Positions 17,670-27,491 of a stretch of 64,000 nucleotides of DNA are shown one piece after another. This stretch comes from Byssovorax sp. (GTDB taxonomy: Bacteria > Myxococcota_A > Polyangia > Polyangiales > Polyangiaceae). The notes below the pieces were generated by a model, which did no database searches, was not told where the DNA came from, and saw only the letters and a program-made list of their open reading frames with translations. The stretch is taken from assembly GCA_025362495.1 (NCBI GenBank), contig JANYGI010000036.1, positions 1-64,000 of the forward strand, in the 5' to 3' direction. The position numbers and the translations under genes were made by a program. How positions within the stretch are numbered: position 1 is the stretch's first letter; each line of letters opens with the position of its first letter.

Positions 17670-17999
17670 ATGAAGAAGCTCACGTCCGAGGACCGTCTCC
17701 GCCTGATGAAATTCGTCTGCTCGTTCGTGTGGGCGGATCTCGAGGTCAAGGACTCGGAGCGGAAGTTCGTCACCCGGATGGCCAAGAAGCTCCACCTCGA
17801 GGGGGCCGAAGCCAAGCTGGTCCAGGCCTGGCTCGAGGTCCCGCCGCGCGCCGAAGACGTCGATCCGACGACGATCCCGCGCGAGCACCGGCAGCTCTTC
17901 CTCGACACGATCCGCGACGCGATCACCGCCGACGGCGAGGTCGCGCAGGACGAGTGGGAGAACCTGGCGCTCTTCGAGCAGCTGCTCGGAAAGCATTGA
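17670..17999 (+). CDS. TerB-like protein
   Basis: This 109-residue all-helical protein has two copies of the acidic motif seen in TerB/DjlA-type domains: WADLEVKDSE and TADGEVAQDEW, pattern DxEVxxxE. TerB domains bind metal ions and are found in stress and envelope systems. This one stands alone without TerC or TerD, so tellurite resistance should not be assumed. It is separated by 15 bp from the convergent membrane protein gene. Confidence 0.72.
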   Translation: MKKLTSEDRLRLMKFVCSFVWADLEVKDSERKFVTRMAKKLHLEGAEAKLVQAWLEVPPRAEDVDPTTIPREHRQLFLDTIRDAITADGEVAQDEWENLALFEQLLGKH

Positions 18000-18014
18000 T
18001 CGTCGACGCGCGGC

Positions 18015-20204
18015 CTAGCGATCGGATCGCGGGGCGACGAGCGCCCGGGATTTCGGCTCGACGATCCACACGTGGCAGTCGAGCCAGTCGCCGCCGGTCG
18101 GCATCAGATCGAGCTGGAAATACGGGCTCGTTTGCGGCGGCAGATCGAGCGACGACTCTGTCCACCCGTTGACCGGATCGAGGGTGAGCTGCCCGATCGC
18201 GTTGCCCGCCGCGCGGACCTGGATCGTGATGTGGTGCCCGACGACGCTTCGCACCACGAGGCGACCGCCGGCCTGGGGCGCGCGCATCACCGCGAGCTCG
18301 TGCTGGTCGGGCGCGATCACCCGGCCGGCGTCGAAGAGATCGCGCGTCGGCTGCACGGGATCGGCGAGCACGCGGAAGTCGACGAAGCCCATCGCCGGGT
18401 GGGGGAACACGTAGCTGTGGGCCTTCTCGCTCACGAGATCGGCGACGTCGAGCTCGTCGACGAGGACCTCGCTCGGCCGCATCGTGCGCGGCGTCGGCGT
18501 CGCGTCGAGCGTGCTCCAGTCGGCGCGGTAGATCACCTTCTCCGAGCCGCCGCAGATGACGTTGCCGACGACGGGCACCTGGGTGAGGCGCTCGCCGAAG
18601 AGCGTCGGCAGATCGCCCCACCACGACGGATAGATCGCCATCACGTCGGGTCGCTCGGCGACGGGCATGCGCTCGATCAGCTCGAGCGAGGCGCCGAGGC
18701 CGTGCACGCCGGCGCGCGCGAAGGGGAGGTCGTGGTAGCCGCCGAGGCCGATGATATCGAGGCCCGATCGATCCGAGGCGTACATCAGCGCGCCCGCGTC
18801 GCCGACGAGGACGCGGTGCGCGCCGAGCTCGGCGAGCACCTTGCCCGCGACGAGGTGCTGATCGCGGATGTTGCGGCTGGCGCGGCCGAAGAACCAGATC
18901 TGGTCGCGCATGTTGGGGATCTGGTGCACCCAGAAGATCGCGACGATGGCGATCGCCACGAACGCGCGCGCCGGCATCACGAAGCGGCGGAAGCGCGGAT
19001 CGTCGAGAAACGAAGGTTTTTTCTTCTCTTCGCTCGTCGTCGCAGCGCTCGGCGCGCCGAGGATCGTGGCGAGCCCGAGCGCCGCGAGCACGAGCAGCCA
19101 CGCCACCGCGGCCATCGTGTAGCGCTCGTTCTGCCAGCGGACCTGGCCGTTGAGAGCGACGAGCGCGAGCCACCCGATCACCTGCGCCCAGAGGAGGATC
19201 GCCACGCCGCGGAGCCGCCGCGACAGGAGCGGGATCACCGCGACGAGGGGCACGAGCCAGCCCCACGGGAGCACGTCGGAAAAATGGTGCTGCGTGTTGC
19301 GGAGGACCACGTATTTGAGCAGATCGACGTACTGCGCGACCTTGTCGTCGGCCGTGAGGTACGGGTTGTTGATCGCCAGCTTGGCGATGGCGCCGTTGGC
19401 CGACCACTCGCCCGTGAAGGCGTGGTTGACGAGGGCCTGCGCGACGACCGCGAGCACGCCGGGGACGCCGATGCGCAGCACCGTGAGCGCCGCGGGGCGA
19501 TTGCCCGAGGCGCGACGCACCGCGATCGCCGCGAAGATCGCGAACGACGCGACGCACACGACCGACTCGGGGCGCGTGGCGTAGAGCAGCGCGCCGGCGA
19601 GGCCTGAAATCCAGCCGATCTGCGCGATGCGGCGATCCCGCGCGGGCGATGGATGGAGCTTGGTCTCGCGCACGAGGCGGAGCACCGGCACGAGCGCGAG
19701 GCCCCACACGCCGAGGTGAAACGCGTTCTCCATCCCGCTGAAGAGCGACCAGTCGAGGGCGCCGAGCGAGAGCACGGCGGGCGGGATCAAGTACTTCGCC
19801 CAGCGCCCCATCGGCTCGGCGAGCCGGCCCGCGGCGAGGAAGAAGGCGAGGCACGAGATGCACGCGACGATCGCCGCCCAGTGCATGATCGAGAGGCCGC
19901 GGAAGCCCGCCCAGTAGCCGAGCGCGAGCGCGAACGGGTAGCTCAGGCTGGTGTTGCCGCTGGAGAAGCCGTTGCCCTCCGACCACTGAAACGGGTAGCC
20001 GCGCGCCGTGGCGCGGGCGTAGTCGAAGTGGATGAAGACGTCGTCGAGCGGCGCGGACCACGCGCCGTGCGTCTGGCGATGGAGCGATCCGTAGAAGAAC
20101 AGCGCCGCGTACAGCGTGCAGAGCGCGGCGAAGACGGGGTAGACGACGCCGTCGATCCGGGGCCAGCGCGCAGCGAGGCGGTCGAGCCAGTTCGGAGGCG
20201 TCAC
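18015..20204 (-). CDS. Multi-pass membrane protein, GT-C glycosyltransferase-like
   Basis: This 729-residue protein has about ten hydrophobic helices in its first 430 residues. A LDDVFIHFDYARATARGYPF segment in the first external loop matches the Asp-containing loop of GT-C glycosyltransferases (PMT/ArnT-like), which use lipid-linked sugars. The C-terminal 300 residues are soluble and probably periplasmic. The start is GTG 20204, with no strong ribosome site. It diverges from the GAF gene. Another GT-C-like protein with a similar plan lies at 54.3 kb. Donor and acceptor are unknown. Confidence 0.65.
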   Translation of the reverse strand: MTPPNWLDRLAARWPRIDGVVYPVFAALCTLYAALFFYGSLHRQTHGAWSAPLDDVFIHFDYARATARGYPFQWSEGNGFSSGNTSLSYPFALALGYWAGFRGLSIMHWAAIVACISCLAFFLAAGRLAEPMGRWAKYLIPPAVLSLGALDWSLFSGMENAFHLGVWGLALVPVLRLVRETKLHPSPARDRRIAQIGWISGLAGALLYATRPESVVCVASFAIFAAIAVRRASGNRPAALTVLRIGVPGVLAVVAQALVNHAFTGEWSANGAIAKLAINNPYLTADDKVAQYVDLLKYVVLRNTQHHFSDVLPWGWLVPLVAVIPLLSRRLRGVAILLWAQVIGWLALVALNGQVRWQNERYTMAAVAWLLVLAALGLATILGAPSAATTSEEKKKPSFLDDPRFRRFVMPARAFVAIAIVAIFWVHQIPNMRDQIWFFGRASRNIRDQHLVAGKVLAELGAHRVLVGDAGALMYASDRSGLDIIGLGGYHDLPFARAGVHGLGASLELIERMPVAERPDVMAIYPSWWGDLPTLFGERLTQVPVVGNVICGGSEKVIYRADWSTLDATPTPRTMRPSEVLVDELDVADLVSEKAHSYVFPHPAMGFVDFRVLADPVQPTRDLFDAGRVIAPDQHELAVMRAPQAGGRLVVRSVVGHHITIQVRAAGNAIGQLTLDPVNGWTESSLDLPPQTSPYFQLDLMPTGGDWLDCHVWIVEPKSRALVAPRSDR

Positions 20205-20431
20205 CCCGCGCCTTTACCACGGCCTTTCGGCGGTCGGCTCGTCCCGGGCGGGAAAGATGCACTTCTCCAGGCCGTCCGCCGAGGCCGCGCCTCAGGCCCC
20301 GCAACTGTGCTCCGCAGCGATTAAATCGATCGCAGACAGACGCTGCGTTGACCCCCACCTCCGTGATCGCTAGAAAGGGTCCTCCGGGCGCTGGGCGTCG
20401 CTGCGGCGCGGGCGCGGATAGGACGCCATCA

Positions 20432-22450
20432 ATGCGTTGGTTCGTCGAGATATCCGCTCTCGGGCTGAAGCCCGGGGTAACTTCCACTCTTTGCGTGGAG
20501 GCACCGCAATGGCAGCCCGCGCTCCAGAAGGCCCGCGCGCTGCGTGGGGACGAAGGTCCGCTCGGTAATTTCTCGATCGAGCTCCTGGAAGACGGCTTCC
20601 GCGCCATCGATCCGGTGTCGAGGCTTCGCTACCTCGTCAGGCGCGCGCCGGACGACGCGGCGCTGACGACGAGCGCGCCGACCGGGGACGCGCCGCCGCC
20701 CTCGAAGGCCGAGCCGGAGCCCGCGTCAAAGGCCGCCGCGCCGCCCGGGAGAGCTGCGGCCGATGATCCGGCGATCCCGCCGCCGCCGCGCGCCCGCGCC
20801 CTCGCGCACACGATGGCGTTCTCGTCGCAAGGCTCGGCGATGGTCGCCGAAGCGGTGAAGCTCGCCGACGCGCTGACGAAGCCCGCGGCGACCGCGCCCG
20901 TCGCCGCTGCGCCGATCGCGGCCGCGCCTGCGCCCGTCGCGCCTCCTCCTGCGCCGCCCGCGCCCGAGGCGAAGCCGGAGCCCGTCCCCCCGCGTCGTCA
21001 GCCCGCGAAGACGATGGCGTTCTCGTCGGCCGGTGCCGCCGCGGTTCGCGACGCCGTCGCTGCGACCGAGGTCGCGCGCGCGGCGCCGGTGATCCCGCCC
21101 GAGCCCCTGCCGCCCCCGCCGTCCGCACCCGCGGCGCCGGCGTTGCCGAGCTTCACGCTGGTGAACACCCGCGAGGAGAACCCGTCGGAGCGCTCGCCGC
21201 TGAGCTACCGCGAGTACGTGTATGCCGTGGCCCTGGGCACGTCGTACGACGACGCCCATCGGCTGCTCCTCGAGCGCTTCGCGAGCGTGCAGCAGAGCCT
21301 CGAGCAGGCTCGCCCGGGCAAGCTCATCAACCTCGCGATCTTCGATCACGTCTTCCAGGGCAGGCCGCAGCGCCGCCCGCTCGCGACGCTCACGTGGAAG
21401 GACTGGAAGAACGAGACGCCCGAGGTGCAGTTCCCGGCGCGCGACGGCGTGTCGGTGCCGCCCCCCGCGTCCGCGGGGCCGACGCTCCCGTCGTCGGTGG
21501 CGCCGAACGCGCCGACGGCCTCGCCCGCGGCGGCCGTGTCGATCGTCGCCGCGCCGCCGCCGATCGCGTCGCCGCAACCAATCGCGTCACCCGAGCCTGT
21601 CGCGATTGCGGCGCCCGTCGCGATCGCGGCGCCCGTGCCCGTCGGATCGTTCCCCGCGCCGGTGCGCGCGTCGACGCCCGCGCCCGCGCTCGCGCCCGAA
21701 GCGAGCACGGCCGCGCCGCCGACGCCGGCGGTCGCGACGAAGCCCGCCGCCGCGACCGCGCCCACGCAATCCTCGGCGCCCGTGCGCAGCAGCGCGCCGC
21801 CGCCGCCGGAGTCGACGAAGGTCCCGCCGCCCCCGCGCCCCGCCGTCATCGCGCCGCCGCGCTCGGCCCCGACCAAGCGCCTCTCCGGCGACGATCTCCT
21901 CGCCGAGCTCTTCGAGGCGTTCAACGATCTCCATTTTCTCCGCGACTCGATCGAGGGCGCCGAGTTCGTCCTCGCGCTCACGCTCGAGAAGCTCCCGAGC
22001 GAGATCGGCCTCGTGTCGCTCTTCGACATCAACAAGCGCGAGTTCGTGATCGTGCGGCAGACCGGCGGAGCGCAGCGCGCCGTCGGGCAGCGTCAGCCCG
22101 AGAAGGCGCCGATCGCCAGCACCGCGATGCGCAAGCGGCACGCCGTGGTCATCAGCGATCCCGGCGGAGCGCAGCGCGCCGTCGACGATCGTTTCAAGCA
22201 CATCGGCGTCGAGATCCGCAGCCTCGTCTGCGCTCCGGTCGAGCTCGGCGGCCGCTATCTCGGCCTGATCGAGCTGGTGAACCCGCTCGACGGCGGCCTC
22301 TTCAACGAGGGCGACGGCAACGCGCTCACGTACATCGGCCAGCAGTTCGCCGAGTTCGCGGCTTCGCGCGGGGTGATGATCGATCCCGAGCAGCTCAAGG
22401 AAAGCGCGCCCGCGCCGCGCTCGATCCCCGCGCCCTCGAAGCGCCGCTGA
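20432..22450 (+). CDS. GAF domain protein with long Pro/Ala-rich linker
   Basis: A conserved N-terminal module of about 75 residues (MRWFVEISALGLKPG...) is followed by a very long Pro/Ala-rich linker. The linker holds two copies of a short TMAFSS-x-G motif, which may be a docking or phosphorylation site. A second folded region sits at about residues 240-310. The C-terminal 170 residues are a GAF domain (LLAELFEAFNDLHFL, then GVEIRSLVCAPVELGGRYLG and LIELVNPLDGG). In the GAF domain a GGAQRAV segment occurs twice 33 residues apart, encoded by a nearly identical DNA stretch at about 22062 and 22161. ATG 20432 is chosen; 20348 would add 28 unrelated residues. The histidine kinase gene begins 6 bp after the stop. 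Confidence 0.75.
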   Translation: MRWFVEISALGLKPGVTSTLCVEAPQWQPALQKARALRGDEGPLGNFSIELLEDGFRAIDPVSRLRYLVRRAPDDAALTTSAPTGDAPPPSKAEPEPASKAAAPPGRAAADDPAIPPPPRARALAHTMAFSSQGSAMVAEAVKLADALTKPAATAPVAAAPIAAAPAPVAPPPAPPAPEAKPEPVPPRRQPAKTMAFSSAGAAAVRDAVAATEVARAAPVIPPEPLPPPPSAPAAPALPSFTLVNTREENPSERSPLSYREYVYAVALGTSYDDAHRLLLERFASVQQSLEQARPGKLINLAIFDHVFQGRPQRRPLATLTWKDWKNETPEVQFPARDGVSVPPPASAGPTLPSSVAPNAPTASPAAAVSIVAAPPPIASPQPIASPEPVAIAAPVAIAAPVPVGSFPAPVRASTPAPALAPEASTAAPPTPAVATKPAAATAPTQSSAPVRSSAPPPPESTKVPPPPRPAVIAPPRSAPTKRLSGDDLLAELFEAFNDLHFLRDSIEGAEFVLALTLEKLPSEIGLVSLFDINKREFVIVRQTGGAQRAVGQRQPEKAPIASTAMRKRHAVVISDPGGAQRAVDDRFKHIGVEIRSLVCAPVELGGRYLGLIELVNPLDGGLFNEGDGNALTYIGQQFAEFAASRGVMIDPEQLKESAPAPRSIPAPSKRR

Positions 22451-22455
22451 CGCCG

Positions 22456-24093
22456 ATGCCGGCGCGCCGAGGCCTGCGCGAGCGCCTGCTCTATTTCGCG
22501 CTCGTGCCGGCGATCGTGCTCGCCGTCCTCGTGCTCGGCGGCGTCGCGCTCCGCACCACGCTCCAGATCGAAAAGTCCCGCCAGCAGACGGTATTCGACG
22601 CCACGCTCACGCTCGCCGACGAGCGCGTGGACCGGCTCGACAAGGCGATCATCGCCCAGGACAACGTCGTCGCCGCGCACGTCGATCTCGACAAGCTCGA
22701 CTCGATCGCGCGCCGCTGGATCCCCACGGCCGCGCGCGAGACGCCGACGGTGCGGGCGATCCTCGTGCTCGACATGGATCACGACGAGCACGACGTCCTG
22801 GCGTTCGCGTCGCGCGCGTCGGCGCCCGGAGGCCCCGAGGACGACTCGTTTCGCAGGCTATTTCTCACGCGGCTGTTCCCGCAGCTCAACTTCACCGGCA
22901 ACGTCGAGGAGCTCCGCCACCTCTACAGCGTCATCGATCGGCAGAGCGTGCTCGTCAGCTACTGGCAGCGCCCGCACCTCGGGCGGCGCTACCTCATCGT
23001 CGCCTGGCACGACGTGCCCCGCCTCGTGCACGACGTGCTGCCGCGCCTCTACCGCGACATCGACCGCGGAAACAGCCGGATGAACGTCATCGACGAGGAG
23101 GGCCGCATCGTCTTCGGTCCGCCGATCAAGGGCGGCGGCTTCACCGTCGGCAGGCCCTTCCCGACGACGCTCTACAACTGGCGGCTCCAGGTCGGCCTCA
23201 CCTCGGCCGAAGAGCTCGGGCAGAAGGTCGAGCGCCAGCGCCTGCTCGAGATCACGCTCGTGGCCTTCGCGGCGATCGTGGCCATCGCCGGCGTGGCCAT
23301 CGTCGTCATCGCCGCGGTGAAAGAGCGCCGCCTCGCCGCGCTGAAGAGCGACTTCGTGGCCAACGTCTCGCACGAGCTCAAGACGCCGCTCGCCCTGGTC
23401 CGCATGTTCGGCGAGATGCTCCTCACGGGCCGCGTGCCGAGCGAAGACAAGAAGAAGCAGTACCTCCAGATCATCGTCAGCGAGAGCGAGCGCCTCACCG
23501 CGCTGATCGAGAACGTGCTCGATTTCGCCAAGGTCGAGCGCGGCAAAGCGGCCTACGACTTCGCCCCGGGCCAGATCGAAGAGGTCGTCGCGCGCGCGGT
23601 CGAGGTCTTCCGTTATCGCGCCGAACGCGAGGGGATGGAGGTCGGTCTGCGCGTCGAGGAGAGCCTCCCGCCGACGTCGATCGACGACCGCGCGATCGAG
23701 CTCGCGGTGATAAACCTCCTCGACAACGCCTTCAAGTACGCGAAGGACGGCGGCCGGATCGACGTCGACGTCGCGCGCGCGGCGCGCTTCGTGAGCGTGC
23801 GCGTCAGCGATCGCGGCCCGGGCATCGACGCCGAGGATCGCGCGCGGATCTTCGAGCGCTTCGTGCGCGGCAGGGCCTCGGGCGAGACGCGGGTGCGCGG
23901 CAGCGGCATCGGCCTCTCGCTCGTCAAGCACATCGCGGAGAGCCACGGCGGGACGATCCGCGTGACGAGCCCGATCGCCGGCGAGCTGCGCGGCTGCGTG
24001 TTCGAGCTCTCGATCCCGGTCGACCGCGCCGCGCCGAAGGCTCCCGCGAGCCCCGCGCCGACGGCGCCAGAGGCCAGCCCGAAGGTGGCCTGA
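22456..24093 (+). CDS. Membrane sensor histidine kinase
   Basis: Two membrane helices (about residues 15-35 and 265-290) flank a periplasmic sensor domain. The H box, FVANVSHELKTPLALV, carries the phospho-accepting histidine. N box NLLDNAFKY, G1 DRGPGID, F box IFERFVRG and G2 GSGIGLSLVKH are all intact, so the enzyme should be active. No HAMP domain is obvious. It begins 6 bp after the GAF gene and is probably co-transcribed with it. No response regulator is nearby, so it is an orphan here. A Pro/Ala-rich tail closes the protein. Confidence 0.88.
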   Translation: MPARRGLRERLLYFALVPAIVLAVLVLGGVALRTTLQIEKSRQQTVFDATLTLADERVDRLDKAIIAQDNVVAAHVDLDKLDSIARRWIPTAARETPTVRAILVLDMDHDEHDVLAFASRASAPGGPEDDSFRRLFLTRLFPQLNFTGNVEELRHLYSVIDRQSVLVSYWQRPHLGRRYLIVAWHDVPRLVHDVLPRLYRDIDRGNSRMNVIDEEGRIVFGPPIKGGGFTVGRPFPTTLYNWRLQVGLTSAEELGQKVERQRLLEITLVAFAAIVAIAGVAIVVIAAVKERRLAALKSDFVANVSHELKTPLALVRMFGEMLLTGRVPSEDKKKQYLQIIVSESERLTALIENVLDFAKVERGKAAYDFAPGQIEEVVARAVEVFRYRAEREGMEVGLRVEESLPPTSIDDRAIELAVINLLDNAFKYAKDGGRIDVDVARAARFVSVRVSDRGPGIDAEDRARIFERFVRGRASGETRVRGSGIGLSLVKHIAESHGGTIRVTSPIAGELRGCVFELSIPVDRAAPKAPASPAPTAPEASPKVA

Positions 24094-24147
24094 CGCGCGC
24101 CGACGAGCGAGGGAGTCGAGCGCGCGCCCGACCGGTGCGTCATCGCC

Positions 24148-25647
24148 TCATCGTTGCGCGATGACCTCGAGGAAGTTACGGCCGATGGGGTTGTCCTGCG
24201 GATCTCGCGCCTCCACCCGGACGACCCAGGGCCCCGCGCTCCCGGCAGGGTGGTTGACGGTGGCGCGGAACAGGTTGCCTTCGCGCCTCCAGCGCACCGG
24301 GACCTCGTCGAGATTGACCATCACGCGGAGCTTGGGATCGAAGCCGGCCGCGCCGTCGTCCGACGGTTGCCGGCGGGTGCTCACGAGGCGAACCTCGACC
24401 TCGACGGGGTTCGCGGGCCAGACTGCCAGTCGAGGTCCGAGCGTGATCTCCGCGTGCACCGGGCTCGGGAGCAGCAAAAGCGGGACGAAGCCACGTTCGC
24501 CGGTGATCCGCACCAGCGCCGACGTGGGCTCGTGGTGAACGAGGCCGAGCTCCGCCGACGCCCGGATGAAGCCCGATCGCCCGACGGCGACCTCGAGATC
24601 AGCGGGATCGTCCCAGCGGAGGGCGTGATCGGCCGGCAGCTCGAAGCCGTCGCCACGGGCCGCTCCGCCCGGCGGCAAGGTCGCGAGGGCCACGCGCAGA
24701 GCGCGGGTGACGCTCCGGCCCCCGGGGAGCCCTTCGACCCCACGCGCCCGGAGCCGCGCGAAATAGCGGCCTGGCAGGAGCGGTGGAGTGGTGATCGTCG
24801 TGGTCGTGCCGGGGAGCTTCGCGCGCCACACCGGCGTGGAGAACGCCTCGTCGCGCGCCACCTCGACTTCGTAGCTCGCGGCGCCGTCGAGGGGCGTCAG
24901 CCGCAGAGTCAGCGCGGCGCTGGCCTCCTTGTCGGTCACGACGGCGAGCGGCCCCGTGGACTCGAGCCCTGCCTCGTGGTGCCATGTCGGGCTCCCGATG
25001 ATCGGGTGAGACAGCGCCGTCGGGCGGCCGTCGCGGAGCGCCGCCGCCTGTCCTTCCGGCAGCGCGTGGAAGCCGCCGCGAGATTCGAGCTCGACCGCTC
25101 CACGGGTCGCCGCGACGCCGAGGCCACCCTCGGGATCGCCGCGGCGACTGCCCATCTCGCGCACGAGCATCTCCCCGTCGAGGCAGATCGCCACCATCCC
25201 TGTATCGCCCTGCACGAGCACGGCCGTGAGGTCCCCTCTGGCGGAGGCCGGAGGAGTCGTCACCGTGATCTCCCCGCTCGCGAGATCGAGCCGAGCGGCG
25301 CTGATCTTTCCGCGCCCGGGGATTTGCATCTCGAGCTGCCCCGCCATCACCAGGGTGGATCCGGGCGTGAGATCGACAGTCGCCCCGCGCGCGAGCTGGA
25401 GGCGCAAAGGCTCGTCGACCGAGCGCACCTCTCCGCGATCGGGAAGCACCGAGCCCTCGTGAAGAGACGTCCAGGAGCCGTTGAGCGCCGGCCGTACTTG
25501 CCCACGACCGGCGAGGACCACCGGCGCGTGACGCTCGGTTGCGCGGGCCGCCGGCGCCGCCTTTCGCGCGGCTTCGGCGTGACCGGGAGTCGTCGACAGC
25601 GCCAGGGTGAGAGTCGCGACGATGGCCGTGGTGCTTCCGAGCCTCAT
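24148..25647 (-). CDS. Exported FecR-domain protein
   Basis: A signal peptide (residues 1-25, ending GHAEA) leads into a FecR-like domain: GRGQVRPALNGSW, VLPDRGEVRSVDEPLRLQLARG and DLASGEITVTTP. A fibronectin-type or beta-sandwich region follows (SYEVEVARDEAFSTPVWRA, PGRYFARLRARG). In myxobacteria such proteins are secreted and not part of iron-siderophore signalling; the FecR name describes only the fold. No membrane helix lies beyond the signal. It runs convergently to the histidine kinase gene, 54 bp apart, and its start faces the PIG-L gene. Confidence 0.72.
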   Translation of the reverse strand: MRLGSTTAIVATLTLALSTTPGHAEAARKAAPAARATERHAPVVLAGRGQVRPALNGSWTSLHEGSVLPDRGEVRSVDEPLRLQLARGATVDLTPGSTLVMAGQLEMQIPGRGKISAARLDLASGEITVTTPPASARGDLTAVLVQGDTGMVAICLDGEMLVREMGSRRGDPEGGLGVAATRGAVELESRGGFHALPEGQAAALRDGRPTALSHPIIGSPTWHHEAGLESTGPLAVVTDKEASAALTLRLTPLDGAASYEVEVARDEAFSTPVWRAKLPGTTTTITTPPLLPGRYFARLRARGVEGLPGGRSVTRALRVALATLPPGGAARGDGFELPADHALRWDDPADLEVAVGRSGFIRASAELGLVHHEPTSALVRITGERGFVPLLLLPSPVHAEITLGPRLAVWPANPVEVEVRLVSTRRQPSDDGAAGFDPKLRVMVNLDEVPVRWRREGNLFRATVNHPAGSAGPWVVRVEARDPQDNPIGRNFLEVIAQR

Positions 25648-25796
25648 TGTCCCGACAACGGTGCCGGCCGAGCTCGCTTGAAGGGATCTTGGCTATCACG
25701 TCGCCGGCCTCACCGCGCGGCGAGGAGAGATCCGGTCGGCCGCCCTCGGCCCGGCGATCGAACACGCTCGCGCCGACGCGAAGCTACGCTTCCGCC

Positions 25797-26567
25797 ATGC
25801 TCGATCCGGCGGCCATCACCCGCATCGTCCTCTCGCCGCACCTCGACGACGTGGCGCTCTCGATCGGGGGCGCGATCGCTCGCTTCACCCTGGAAAATCA
25901 GCGGATCCTGGTGGTGACGATCGCCGCCGGAGCGCCGCCGCCGGGCTCGCTGCCGAGCCCGTTCGCCGCGTCGCTGCACCGCGCGTGGGGGCTCGACGCG
26001 GTGGACGCCGTCGCGCGTCGGCGCCGCGAGGACGAGGCCGCGATGGCGCTGCTCGGCGCGGAGTCGTGGCGCCTCGATCTGCTCGACGCCGTGTATCGCC
26101 TGCCCGAGAGCTACGGCTCCGAGGCCGCCCTGCTGGGCGAGCCGGCGACGCACGATCGCCTTGAAATCGAGCTCATCGCGGCGCTCGCGCCGATCCTCGC
26201 CGCCTCGCCGCGCGCCCTCCTGCTGGCGCCGCTCGCGGTGGGCGGGCACGTGGACCATCGCCTCGTCCATCGCGCGGCGATCGAGCTCGCGCGCCAGGAT
26301 CGTGAGGTCGCCTTCTACGAGGACTTCCCCTACGCGGCCAGGCCTGGCGCCGTCGCAGAGCGCCTCGACGCGATCGGCGCGGCGCTCGAGCCCACCATCG
26401 TCGACATCACGGCGACGCTCGATCGAAAGATCGCGGCGATCCTCGCGTACACGAGCCAGATCGAGGCGCTCTTCGGCGACCGTGAACAGGCCCGCGCGGC
26501 GATCGCCGCGTACGCGCTCGCCGCTGGCTCCAGCGGGCCTGCCGAGCGGCTCTGGCACCCTCGCTAG
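25797..26567 (+). CDS. PIG-L / LmbE family deacetylase
   Basis: This 256-residue protein has the two zinc motifs of the LmbE/PIG-L family: PHLDDVALSIGG near the N-terminus (canonical PHPDDE/AHPDDE) and HVDHRLVH at mid-length. The family removes N-acetyl groups from GlcNAc-type sugars, as in GPI, mycothiol, bacillithiol or antibiotic precursors. ATG 25797 starts directly before the first strand; the longer frame from 25647 adds 50 low-complexity residues. It ends 5 bp from crtE on the opposite strand. A link to the sugar of the carotenoid is possible but not shown. Confidence 0.78.
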   Translation: MLDPAAITRIVLSPHLDDVALSIGGAIARFTLENQRILVVTIAAGAPPPGSLPSPFAASLHRAWGLDAVDAVARRRREDEAAMALLGAESWRLDLLDAVYRLPESYGSEAALLGEPATHDRLEIELIAALAPILAASPRALLLAPLAVGGHVDHRLVHRAAIELARQDREVAFYEDFPYAARPGAVAERLDAIGAALEPTIVDITATLDRKIAAILAYTSQIEALFGDREQARAAIAAYALAAGSSGPAERLWHPR

Positions 26568-26572
26568 CGCGG

Positions 26573-27484
26573 CTACGCCGACGACGCCTCGCGCTGCGCG
26601 GCCTCGTGCCGCTCTTTCCCTGCGAGCAGAAGCTTGCGCGCGGTGTCCCGCGTCCAGACCTCGAGCTCTTCGGGATGACGACAGCCGGGGACGGCCGCGA
26701 GCGCGTCACGCACGAGCTGCTCGACGAGGTGCTGCGAGCCGTGCACGCCGAGATCGTTCGCGGCGTTGGGGCGACCGAGTGTCACGTCTCTGCCCACCGC
26801 TTTGCCGAGCTCTTCCGGCTTTCCGGTGACATCGAGGATGTCGTCCGCGATCTGGTACGCCTCGCCGATGCGCTGGCCGAAGAGGCGGTAGGCCGCGCCG
26901 TTCTCGCCGGCTGCGGTGGCCCCGGCTGCTGCCGCGGCCTCGAAGAGCGCGGCCGTCTTCGCGCGACGGTACGTGACCACGGGGATCCGCGGCTCGGACT
27001 CCCAGGCTTGCCCGGCGATGATTCCGTGCGGGCTCCCCACGCCGCGAGCGACGATCTCGATCAGCCGCACGAGCCGATCCGGAGCCGCGACCGCGGCGCG
27101 CGCCAGGGTCTCGAAGGCGAGCACGATCATCGCATCGCCCGCGAGCACCGCGAGGGGCTCCCCGTAGGTGCGGTGCACGGTGGGCTGCCCGCGGCGCACG
27201 GCCGCGTCGTCGAAGCAGGGGAGATCGTCGTGAACGAGCGAGGCGCAATGAAGGAGCTCGATCGCCGTGGCCGCCGCGTCGGTGAGCGCCGGCAGCGGAT
27301 CACCGCAGGCCGCCGCGACGGCGAGGCAAAGGCGGGGACGGATGCGCGCGCCCGCCGGGAACACGGCGTGCTCCACCGCGGCGATGAGGCCTGTCGGCGC
27401 GTCGCCTTCTGCCAGAGTCTGCAAGGCACCTTCGAGGGCGCGCTCGATGCGGCGCTCGTGGCGGCGGCGGGTCGAGTCAATCAC
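26573..27484 (-). CDS. crtE: Geranylgeranyl diphosphate synthase (polyprenyl synthetase)
   Basis: This trans-prenyltransferase of 303 residues has the first aspartate-rich motif in LVHDDLPCFDD and the second in QIADDILDVTG, which hold Mg2+ and the allylic diphosphate. It makes C20 diphosphate for phytoene, and could also supply other prenyl needs. ORFs extend upstream but run into the operator; the GTG at 27484 (V-I-D-S-T-R-R-R) is the first reasonable start. It lacks a ribosome site. The proposed -10 box ends 8 bp upstream of it, so the mRNA may be leaderless. It is divergent from crtD across about 98 bp that hold a palindromic operator. Confidence 0.86.
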   Translation of the reverse strand: MIDSTRRRHERRIERALEGALQTLAEGDAPTGLIAAVEHAVFPAGARIRPRLCLAVAAACGDPLPALTDAAATAIELLHCASLVHDDLPCFDDAAVRRGQPTVHRTYGEPLAVLAGDAMIVLAFETLARAAVAAPDRLVRLIEIVARGVGSPHGIIAGQAWESEPRIPVVTYRRAKTAALFEAAAAAGATAAGENGAAYRLFGQRIGEAYQIADDILDVTGKPEELGKAVGRDVTLGRPNAANDLGVHGSQHLVEQLVRDALAAVPGCRHPEELEVWTRDTARKLLLAGKERHEAAQREASSA

Positions 27485-27491
27485 GACGGGC

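Noticed and set aside
17670-17999. Tellurite-resistance operon
   Set aside because: Only a TerB-like gene is present. No TerC, TerD or TerZ is found around it.
20700-21880. Possible repeat array or CRISPR-like element
   Set aside because: The repetitiveness comes from Pro/Ala codons in a protein linker. There is no constant repeat with unique spacers.
21394-24093. One 899-residue protein joining the GAF gene region to the histidine kinase
   Set aside because: The first 350 residues are an off-frame shadow of the GAF gene. The kinase begins at ATG 22456 with a membrane helix.
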